Shown one piece after another: positions 1 through 8,713 of a DNA stretch of 64,000 bases. The translations under genes and the position numbers were made by a program. The DNA is taken from NCBI GenBank assembly GCA_964057225.1, contig OZ059899.1, positions 3,658,001 through 3,722,000 of the forward strand. The letters are read 5' to 3'. Source of the DNA: Auanema rhodensis (lineage: Eukaryota > Nematoda > Chromadorea > Rhabditida > Rhabditidae). Positions within the stretch are counted from its first letter, which is position 1. Every line of letters starts with the position of its first letter. The notes under the pieces were generated by a model. It made no database searches. It had not been told where the DNA came from and worked only from the letters and a program-made list of their open reading frames with translations.

Positions 1-484
1 CAAACGATCATAACTAATTTTTGTAATAAGCGTTTCTAAATGTAGTATAATGCATTCGATGCGGATTTTTAAGCTGCGTCGATCTGTGTTATCAGATTTG
101 CGCTAGCTTAAAAATGCACCGAGATATCAACTGATATAAGTTCACACTTATATCCTCGATTTTCACCCTGAAGAATTTTTTTTTTTGTTGAATAACCTTG
201 TCCATCGTCTTTGCCTTGAAAAATGGAATCTAAAAACATCTACTTTTTGCTAAATTATTTTGAAATTTTTCGAAAAAATTTTTGTCAAAATGTTTTTGGA
301 AGCAATGTTGAGTGTACATGGAAACTCAACATACACTAATGCATCATTTTTCAAACGATCATAACTAATTTTTGTATTAAGCGTTTCTCAATGTAGTATA
401 GTGCATTCGATGCGGATTTTCAAGCTGCGTCGATCTGTGTTATCAGATTTGTGCTAGCTTAAAAATGCACCGAGATATCAACTG

Positions 485-504
485 ATATAAGTTCACACAT
501 ATAT
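485..504. repeat. Central inverted repeat, form B (example)
   Basis: Arms ATATAAGT (485-492) and ACATATAT (497-504) around TCAC pair at seven of eight positions, with one A-A mismatch at 490/499. Form B is the mixed combination of the form A left arm and the form C right arm. It dominates the left and inverted blocks outside the form A units. Confidence 0.9.
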
Positions 505-825
505 ACCCGATTTTCACCCTGAAGAATTAATTTTTTCGTTGAATAACATTGTCCATCGTCTTTGCCTTGAAAAAAGGAATCTAAAAACATCTACTTTTTG
601 TTAAATTATTTTGAAATTTTTCGAAAAAATTTTTGTCAAAATGTTTTTGGAAGCAATGTTGAGTGTACATGGAAACTCAACATACACTAATGCATCATTT
701 TTCAAACGATCATAACTAATTTTTGTATTAAGCGTTTCTCAATGTAGTATAGTGCATTCGATGCGGATTTTTAAGCTGCGTCGATCTGTGTTATCAGATT
801 TACGCTAGCTTAAAAATGCACCGAG

Positions 826-839
826 ATATCAACTGATAT
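826..839. repeat. Dyad overlapping the central inverted repeat
   Basis: ATATCA and TGATAT around AC give a 6-bp dyad. Its right arm shares 835-839 with the left arm of the central inverted repeat, so the two pairings would be mutually exclusive. A two-base loop is too short for an unstrained hairpin, so a symmetric protein site or chance AT symmetry is as likely. It is present in nearly every unit. Confidence 0.7.
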
Positions 840-856
840 AAGTTCACACTTATATC
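835..856. repeat. Central inverted repeat, form A (example)
   Basis: Arms GATATAAGT (835-843) and ACTTATATC (848-856) are perfect complements of 9 bp around a TCAC loop. Most form A units show the same structure. Whether it forms a hairpin in transcripts or a cruciform in DNA is inference. Confidence 0.9.
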
Positions 857-884
857 CTCGATTTTCACCCTGAAGAAATAATTT

Positions 885-901
885 TTTCGTTGAATAACAT
901 T
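885..901 (+). promoter_or_regulatory. CENP-B-box-like half site (weak)
   Basis: Aligned to the mammalian 17-bp CENP-B box, the sequence from 885 matches at 10 of 17 positions, including TTCGTTG. Of the nine bases known as essential in the mammalian site, TTCG and the central A are present, but the CGGG half is absent (ACAT instead). Some unit classes lose the TTCG by C to T (T-run units and the GAATTTA units of 51-60 kb). This is a resemblance only; I do not claim binding. Confidence 0.25.
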
Positions 902-952
902 GTCTATCGTCTTTGCCTTGAAAAATGGAATCTTAAAACATCTACTTTTTGC

Positions 953-1001
953 TAAATTATTTTGAAATTTTTCGAAAAAATTTTTGTCAAAATGTTTTTG
1001 G
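953..1001. other. A/T-tract cluster with TTTTTCGAAAAA palindrome
   Basis: Runs of A or T of four to eleven bases recur about every 10-11 bases here. At the centre is a 12-bp perfect palindrome (968-979). Phased A-tracts are known to curve DNA and are common in satellites; curvature here is inferred from spacing only. Some right-block units change TTATTTTG to TTTTTTTG at the left edge. Confidence 0.7.
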
Positions 1002-1006
1002 AAGCA

Positions 1007-1034
1007 ATGTTGAGTGTACATGGAAACTCAACAT
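1007..1034. repeat. Distal 9-bp inverted repeat
   Basis: Arms ATGTTGAGT (1007-1015) and ACTCAACAT (1026-1034) are perfect complements around a 10-base spacer. It is preserved in almost every unit in all three blocks. Exceptions are the GAAACACAAC units near 16228, 21145 and 23251, where one arm base changes without a matching change. Structural role unknown. Confidence 0.9.
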
Positions 1035-2808
1035 ACACTAATGCATCATTTTTCAAACGATCATAACTAATTTTTGTATCGAGTGTTTCTCAATGTAGTA
1101 TAGTGCATTCGATGCGGATTTTTAAGCTGCGTCGATCTGTGTTATCAGATTTGCGCTAGCTTAAAAATGCACCGAGATATCAACTGATATAAGTTCACAC
1201 TTATATCCTCGATTTTCACCCTGAAGAATTAATTTTTTCGTTGAATAACATTGTCCATCGTCTTTGCCTTGAAAAATGGAATCTAAAAACATCTACTTTT
1301 TGCTAAATTATTTTGAAATTTTTCGAAAAAATTTTTGTCAAAATGTTTTTGGAAGCAATGTTGAGTGTACATGGAAACTCAACATACACTAATGCATCAT
1401 TTTTCAAACGATCATAACTAATTTTTGTATTAAGCGTTTCTCAATGTAGTATAGTGCATTCGATGCGGATTTTCAAGCTGCGTCGATCTGTGTTATCAGA
1501 TTTGCGCTAGCTTAAAAATGCACCGAGATATCAACTGATATAAGTTCACACATATATACCCGATTTTCACCCTGAAGAATTAATTTTTTCGTTGAATAAC
1601 CTTGTCCATCGTCTTTGCCTTGAAAAATGGAATCTAAAAACATCTACTTTTTGCTAAATTATTTTGAAATTTTTCGAAAAAATTTTTGTCAAAATGTTTT
1701 TGGAAGCAATGTTGAGTGTACATGGAAACTCAACATACACTAATGCATCATTTTTCAAACGATCATAACTAATTTTTGTATTAAGCGTTTCTCAATGTAG
1801 TATAGTGCATTCGATGCGGATTTTCAAGCTGCGTCGATCTGTGTTATCAGATTTGCGCTAGCTTAAAAATGCACCGAGATATCAACTGATATAAGTTCAC
1901 ACATATATACCCGATTTTCACCCTGAAGAATTAATTTTTTCGTTGAATAACATTGTCCATCGTCTTTGCCTTGAAAAAAGGAATCTAAAAACATCTACTT
2001 TTTGCTAAATTATTTTGAAATTTTTCGAAAAAATTTTTGTCAAAATGTTTTTGGAAGCAATGTTGAGTGTACATGGAAACTCAACATACATTAATGCATC
2101 ATTTTTCAAACGATCATAACTAATTTTTGTATCAAGTGTTTCTCAATGTAGTATAGTGCATTCGATGCGGATTTTCAAGCTGCGTCGATCTGTGTTATCA
2201 GATTTGCGCTAGCTTGAAAATGCACCGAGATATCAACTGATATAAGTTCACACATATATACCCGATTTTCACCCTGAAGAATTAATTTTTTCGTTGAATA
2301 ACCTTGTCCATCGTCTTTGCCTTGAAAAATGGAATCTAAAAACATCTACTTTTTGCTAAATTATTTTGAAATTTTTCGAAAACATTTTTGTCAAAATGTT
2401 TTTGGAAGCAATGTTGAGTGTACATGGAAACTCAACATACACTAATGCATCATTTTTCAAACGATCATAACTAATTTTTGTATTAAGCGTTTCTCAATGT
2501 AGTATAGTGCATTCGATGCGGATTTTTAAGCTTCGTCGATCTGTGTTATCAGATTTGCGCTAGCTTAAAAATGCACCGAGATATCAACTGATATAAGTTC
2601 ACACTTATATCCTCGATTTTCACCCTGAAGAATTAATTTTTTCGTTGAATAACATTGTCCATCGTCTTTGCCTTGAAAAATGGAATCTAAAAACATCTAC
2701 GTTTTGCTAAATTATTTTGAAATTTTTCGAAAAAATTTTTGTCAAAATGTTTTTGGAAGCAATGTTGAGTGTACATGGAAACTCAACATACACTAATGCA
2801 TCATTTTT

Positions 2809-4914
2809 CAAACGATCATAACTAATTTTTGTAATAAGCGTTTCTAAATGTAGTATAATGCATTCGATGCGGATTTTTAAGCTGCGTCGATCTGTGTTAT
2901 CAGATTTGCGCTAGCTTAAAAATGCACCGAGATATCAACTGATATAAGTTCACACTTATATCCTCGATTTTCACCCTGAAGAATTTTTTTTTTTGTTGAA
3001 TAACCTTGTCCATCGTCTTTGCCTTGAAAAATGGAATCTAAAAACATCTACTTTTTGCTAAATTATTTTGAAATTTTTCGAAAAAATTTTTGTCAAAATG
3101 TTTTTGGAAGCAATGTTGAGTGTACATGGAAACTCAACATACACTAATGCATCATTTTTCAAACGATCATAACTAATTTTTGTATTAAGCGTTTCTCAAT
3201 GTAGTATAGTGCATTCGATGCGGATTTTCAAGCTGCGTCGATCTGTGTTATCAGATTTGTGCTAGCTTAAAAATGCACCGAGATATCAACTGATATAAGT
3301 TCACACATATATACCCGATTTTCACCCTGAAGAATTAATTTTTTCGTTGAATAACATTGTCCATCGTCTTTGCCTTGAAAAAAGGAATCTAAAAACATCT
3401 ACTTTTTGTTAAATTATTTTGAAATTTTTCGAAAAAATTTTTGTCAAAATGTTTTTGGAAGCAATGTTGAGTGTACATGGAAACTCAACATACACTAATG
3501 CATCATTTTTCAAACGATCATAACTAATTTTTGTATTAAGCGTTTCTCAATGTAGTATAGTGCATTCGATGCGGATTTTTAAGCTGCGTCGATCTGTGTT
3601 ATCAGATTTACGCTAGCTTAAAAATGCACCGAGATATCAACTGATATAAGTTCACACTTATATCCTCGATTTTCACCCTGAAGAAATAATTTTTTCGTTG
3701 AATAACATTGTCTATCGTCTTTGCCTTGAAAAATGGAATCTTAAAACATCTACTTTTTGCTAAATTATTTTGAAATTTTTCGAAAAAATTTTTGTCAAAA
3801 TGTTTTTGGAAGCAATGTTGAGTGTACATGGAAACTCAACATACACTAATGCATCATTTTTCAAACGATCATAACTAATTTTTGTATCGAGTGTTTCTCA
3901 ATGTAGTATAGTGCATTCGATGCGGATTTTTAAGCTGCGTCGATCTGTGTTATCAGATTTGCGCTAGCTTAAAAATGCACCGAGATATCAACTGATATAA
4001 GTTCACACTTATATCCTCGATTTTCACCCTGAAGAATTAATTTTTTCGTTGAATAACATTGTCCATCGTCTTTGCCTTGAAAAATGGAATCTAAAAACAT
4101 CTACTTTTTGCTAAATTATTTTGAAATTTTTCGAAAAAATTTTTGTCAAAATGTTTTTGGAAGCAATGTTGAGTGTACATGGAAACTCAACATACACTAA
4201 TGCATCATTTTTCAAACGATCATAACTAATTTTTGTATTAAGCGTTTCTCAATGTAGTATAGTGCATTCGATGCGGATTTTCAAGCTGCGTCGATCTGTG
4301 TTATCAGATTTGCGCTAGCTTAAAAATGCACCGAGATATCAACTGATATAAGTTCACACATATATACCCGATTTTCACCCTGAAGAATTAATTTTTTCGT
4401 TGAATAACCTTGTCCATCGTCTTTGCCTTGAAAAATGGAATCTAAAAACATCTACTTTTTGCTAAATTATTTTGAAATTTTTCGAAAAAATTTTTGTCAA
4501 AATGTTTTTGGAAGCAATGTTGAGTGTACATGGAAACTCAACATACACTAATGCATCATTTTTCAAACGATCATAACTAATTTTTGTATTAAGCGTTTCT
4601 CAATGTAGTATAGTGCATTCGATGCGGATTTTCAAGCTGCGTCGATCTGTGTTATCAGATTTGCGCTAGCTTAAAAATGCACCGAGATATCAACTGATAT
4701 AAGTTCACACATATATACCCGATTTTCACCCTGAAGAATTAATTTTTTCGTTGAATAACATTGTCCATCGTCTTTGCCTTGAAAAAAGGAATCTAAAAAC
4801 ATCTACTTTTTGCTAAATTATTTTGAAATTTTTCGAAAAAATTTTTGTCAAAATGTTTTTGGAAGCAATGTTGAGTGTACATGGAAACTCAACATACATT
4901 AATGCATCATTTTT
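2809..4914 (+). repeat. 8-unit higher-order repeat, copy 2 (first six units)
   Basis: Repeats units 1-6 of the first copy at an exact offset of 2808 = 8 x 351, including the T-run unit at 2809 and the TTTACGCTAGC unit at 3511-3861. From 4915 the match is lost: the expected GTATCAAGTG unit is replaced by a GTATTACGCG unit. The GTATCAAGTG/GCTTGAAAATG/GAAAACATTT type reappears only at 6319. The second copy is therefore interrupted or expanded after its sixth unit. Confidence 0.88.
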
Positions 4915-7585
4915 CAAACGATCATAACTAATTTTTGTATTACGCGTTTCTCAATGTAGTATAGTGCATTCGATGCGGATTTTCAAGCTGCGTCGATCTG
5001 TGTTATCAGATTTGCGCTAGCTTAAAAATGCACCGAGATATCAACTGATATAAGTTCACACATATATACCCGATTTTCACCCTGAAGAATTAATTTTTTC
5101 GTTGAATAACCTTGTCCATCGTCTTTGCCTTGAAAAATGGAATCTAAAAACATCTACTTTTTGCTAAATTATTTTGAAATTTTTCGAAAAAATTTTTGTC
5201 AAAATGTTTTTGGAAGCAATGTTGAGTGTACATGGAAACTCAACATACACTAATGCATCATTTTTCAAACGATCATAACTAATTTTTGTATTAAGCGTTT
5301 CTCAATGTAGTATAGTGCATTCGATGCGGATTTTCAAGCTGCGTCGATCTGTGTTATCAGATTTGCGCTAGCTTAAAAATGCACCGAGATATCAACTGAT
5401 ATAAGTTCACACATATATACCCGATTTTCACCCTGAAGAATTAATTTTTTCGTTGAATAACATTGTCCATCGTCTTTGCCTTGAAAAAAGGAATCTAAAA
5501 ACATCTACTTTTTGCTAAATTATTTTGAAATTTTTCGAAAAAATTTTTGTCAAAATGTTTTTGGAAGCAATGTTGAGTGTACATGGAAACTCAACATACA
5601 TTAATGCATCATTTTTCAAACGATCATAACTAATTTTTGTATTACGCGTTTCTCAATGTAGTATAGTGCATTCGATGCGGATTTTCAAGCTGCGTCGATC
5701 TGTGTTATCAGATTTGCGCTAGCTTAAAAATGCACCGAGATATCAACTGATATAAGTTCACACATATATACCCGATTTTCACCCTGAAGAATTAATTTTT
5801 TCGTTGAATAACCTTGTCCATCGTCTTTGCCTTGAAAAATGGAATCTAAAAACATCTACTTTTTGCTAAATTATTTTGAAATTTTTCGAAAACATTTTTG
5901 TCAAAATGTTTTTGGAAGCAATGTTGAGTGTACATGGAAACTCAACATACACTAATGCATCATTTTTCAAACGATCATAACTAATTTTTGTATTAAGCGT
6001 TTCTCAATGTAGTATAGTGCATTCGATGCGGATTTTCAAGCTTCGTCGATCTGTGTTATCAGATTTGCGCTAGCTTAAAAATGCACCGAGATATCAACTG
6101 ATATAAGTTCACACATATATACCCGATTTTCACCCTGAAGAATTAATTTTTTCGTTGAATAACCTTGTCCATCGTCTTTGCCTTGAAAAATGGAATCTAA
6201 AAACATCTACTTTTTGCTAAATTATTTTGAAATTTTTCGAAAAAATTTTTGTCAAAATGTTTTTGGAAGCAATGTTGAGTGTACATGGAAACTCAACATA
6301 CATTAATGCATCATTTTTCAAACGATCATAACTAATTTTTGTATCAAGTGTTTCTCAATGTAGTATAGTGCATTCGATGCGGATTTTCAAGCTGCGTCGA
6401 TCTGTGTTATCAGATTTGCGCTAGCTTGAAAATGCACCGAGATATCAACTGATATAAGTTCACACATATATACCCGATTTTCACCCTGAAGAATTAATTT
6501 TTTCGTTGAATAACCTTGTCCATCGTCTTTGCCTTGAAAAATGGAATCTAAAAACATCTACTTTTTGCTAAATTATTTTGAAATTTTTCGAAAACATTTT
6601 TGTCAAAATGTTTTTGGAAGCAATGTTGAGTGTACATGGAAACTCAACATACACTAATGCATCATTTTTCAAACGATCATAACTAATTTTTGTATTAAGC
6701 GTTTCTCAATGTAGTATAGTGCATTCGATGCGGATTTTCAAGCTGCGTCGATCTGTGTTATCAGATTTGCGCTAGCTTAAAAATGCACCGAGATATCAAC
6801 TGATATAAGTTCACACATATATACCCGATTTTCACCCTGAAGAATTAATTTTTTCGTTGAATAACCTTGTCCATCGTCTTTGCCTTGAAAAATGGAATCT
6901 AAAAACATCTACTTTTTGCTAAATTATTTTGAAATTTTTCGAAAAAATTTTTGTCAAAATGTTTTTGGAAGCAATGTTGAGTGTACATGGAAACTCAACA
7001 TACACTAATGCATTATTTTTCAAACGATCATAACTAATTTTTGTATTAAGCGTTTCTCAATGTAGTATAGTGCATTCGATGCGGATTTTCAAGCTGCGTC
7101 GATCTGTGTTATCAGATTTGCGCTAGCTTAAAAATGCACCGAGATATCAACTGATATAAGTTCACACATATATACCCGATTTTCACCCTGAAGAATTAAT
7201 TTTTTCGTTGAATAACCTTGTCCATCGTCTTTGCCTTGAAAAATGGAATCTAAAAACATCTACTTTTTGCTAAATTATTTTGAAATTTTTCGAAAAAATT
7301 TTTGTCAAAATGTTTTTGGAAGCAATGTTGAGTGTACATGGAAACTCAACATACACTAATGCATCATTTTTCAAACGATCATAACTAATTTTTGTATCAA
7401 GTGTTTCTCAATGTAGTATAGTGCATTCGATGCGGATTTTTAAGCTGCGTCGATCTGTGTTATCAGATTTGCGCTAGCTTAAAAATGCACCGAGATATCA
7501 ACTGATATAAGTTCACACATATATACCCGATTTTCACCCTGAAGAATTAATTTTTTCGTTGAATAACCTTGTCCATCGTCTTTGC
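4915..7585 (+). repeat. Two-unit alternation and array end before the inversion
   Basis: Units starting at 4915 and 5617 both carry GTATTACGCG, and the unit between them (5266) has GTATTAAGCG with CATACATTAATG, giving a 702-bp period continuous with the unit pair before 4915. The unit at 5968 has AAGCTTCG but with a form B inverted repeat, unlike the unit at 2458, so it is a mosaic. The unit at 6319 equals the one at 2107. The last unit, from 7372, has GTATCAAGTG and stops at 7585 within its TTTGC. Confidence 0.8.
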
Positions 7586-7587
7586 AG
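7584..7587. other. Orientation junction 1 (reference to inverted)
   Basis: Reading rightward, the normal unit runs to its position 214 (CGTCTTTGC) and then continues as the reverse complement of unit positions 75 to 1 (AGCTTGAAAATCCGC). The last two bases, GC, fit either side, so there is 2 bp of microhomology. Both partners also contain CTTGAAAA close to the join (CCTTGAAAA on the reference side, AGCTTGAAAA on the inverted side). No insertion or transposon end is present. The junction joins non-equivalent positions of the unit, so homologous exchange between aligned units does not explain it. Confidence 0.92.
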
Positions 7588-7660
7588 CTTGAAAATCCGC
7601 ATCGAATGCACTATACTACATTGAGAAACGCTTAATACAAAAATTAGTTATGATCGTTTG

Positions 7661-8713
7661 AAAAATGATGCATTAGTGTATGTTGAGTTTCCATGTACAC
7701 TCAACATTGCTTCCAAAAACATTTTGACAAAAATTTTTTCGAAAAATTTCAAAATAATTTAGCGAAAAGTAGATGTTTTTAGATTCCATTTTTCAAGGCA
7801 AAGACGATGGACAAGGTTATTCAACGAAAAAATTAATTCTTCAGGGTGAAAATCGGGTATATATGTGTGAACTTATATCAGTTGATATCTCGGTGCATTT
7901 TTAAGCTAGCGCAAATCTGATAACACAGATCGACGCAGCTTGAAAATCCGCATCGAATGCACTATACTACATTGAGAAACGCTTAATACAAAAATTAGTT
8001 ATGATCGTTTGAAAAATGATGCATTAGTGTATGTTGAGTTTCCATGTACACTCAACATTGCTTCCAAAAACATTTTGACAAAAATTTTTTCGAAAAATTT
8101 CAAGATAATTTAGCAAAAAGTAGATGTTTTTAGTTTCCATTTTTCAAGGCAAAGACGATGGACAAGGTTATTCAACGAAAAAATTAATTCTTCAGGGTGA
8201 AAATCGGGTATATATGTGTGAACTTATATCAGTTGATATCTCGGTGCATTTTTAAGCTAGCGCAAATCTGATAACACAGATCGACGCAGCTTAAAAATCC
8301 GCATCGAATGCACTATACTACATTGAGAAACGCTTAATACAAAAATTAGTTATGATCGTTTGAAAAATGATGCATTAGTGTATGTTGAGTTTCCATGTAC
8401 ACTCAACATTGCTTCCAAAAACATTTTGACAAAAATGTTTTCGAAAAATTTCAAAATAATTTAGCGAAAAGTAGATGTTTTTAGATTCCATTTTTCAAGG
8501 CAAAGACGATGGACAAGGTTATTCAACGAAAAAATTAATTCTTCAGGGTGAAAATCGGGTATATATGTGTGAACTTATATCAGTTGATATCTCGGTGCAT
8601 TTTTAAGCTAGCGCAAATCTGATAACACAGATCGACGCAGCTTGAAAATCCGCATCGAATGCACTATACTACATTGAGAAACGCGTAATACAAAAATTAG
8701 TTATGATCGTTTG
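7661..8713 (-). repeat. Three inner inverted units next to junction 1
   Basis: All three have form B inverted repeats. The units at 7661-8011 and 8363-8713 share a rare AGCGAAAAG change. The unit at 8363-8713 also has the reverse complement of GTATTACGCG and GAAAACATTT, matching the unit at 5617-5967 of the left block. The unit at 8012-8362 has a private CAAGATAATT and a private TTTTAGTTTCC. They do not mirror the last units before 7585 in order, so the palindrome is not symmetrical around junction 1. Confidence 0.75.

Larger units (their letters stand above)
703..1053 (+). repeat. Reference 351-bp unit used to locate internal sites
   Basis: Complete unit from CAAACGATCAT to the T before the next copy. 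In order it holds GCATTCGATGC (a short 4-bp dyad), GTCGATC, GCTAGC, two overlapping dyads around 826-856, the CENP-B-like half site at 885-901, GCCTTGAAAAATGG, an A/T-tract cluster at 953-1001 and a 9-bp inverted repeat at 1007-1034. The start point is an arbitrary convention. The length 351 is 3 x 117, so reading frames are preserved from unit to unit, but every frame meets stops within each unit. Confidence 0.9.
1..2808 (+). repeat. 8-unit higher-order repeat, copy 1
   Basis: Eight successive units with distinct private marks. Unit 1 has GTAATAAGCG, CTAAATG and an uninterrupted T run near 172-184. Unit 2 has TTTGTGCTAGC and TTTTTGTTAAAT. Unit 3 has TTTACGCTAGC and GAATCTTAAAAC. Unit 4 has GTATCGAGTG. 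Unit 6 has CATACATTAATG. Unit 7 has GTATCAAGTG, GCTTGAAAATG and GAAAACATTT. Unit 8 has AAGCTTCGTCG and CTACGTTTTGC. Units 1-6 recur 2808 bases later and look identical on reading. HOR organisation means that blocks of eight units, rather than single units, were the amplified length here. Confidence 0.9.
1..7585 (+). repeat. Left satellite block, reference orientation
   Basis: Twenty-one complete 351-bp units with no length change (starts at 1 + 351n), then a twenty-second unit beginning at 7372 and cut after 214 bases at 7585. The units carry only the forms of the central inverted repeat that I call A (CTTATATCC right arm) and B (one mismatch). Form C, frequent right of 15389, is absent. The window starts inside the array, so the true left edge is not visible. 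Confidence 0.95.

Noticed and set aside
103-110. GCTAGC and other six-base palindromes in each unit as functional sites
   Set aside because: Single short palindromes are expected by chance; repetition across units reflects copying, not independent evidence.
170-185. T run as a Pol III terminator
   Set aside because: No A/B box promoter precedes it, and the run arises by substitution in GAATTAATTTTTTCG; it marks one unit class only.
811-880. TATA-like motifs in the unit as promoters
   Set aside because: TATA strings in the inverted repeat are expected in a 31% G+C sequence, and no downstream gene exists to support promoter function.
800-1021. Minus-strand open frame of 73 codons, with near-identical 73-75 codon frames at 3608, 51796, 52849, 54253, 56711, 57764, 59168, 60221, 61977, 62328 and 63732, and on the plus strand at 9799 and 12256
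   Set aside because: The frame is open only in units where GAATCTAAAAAC has become GAATCTTAAAAC, which turns an in-frame TAG into AAG. Most units have the stop. An in-frame TGA lies just upstream of the ATG, copies follow HOR amplification and orientation, and the composition is that of the satellite. I see no sign of selection on protein.
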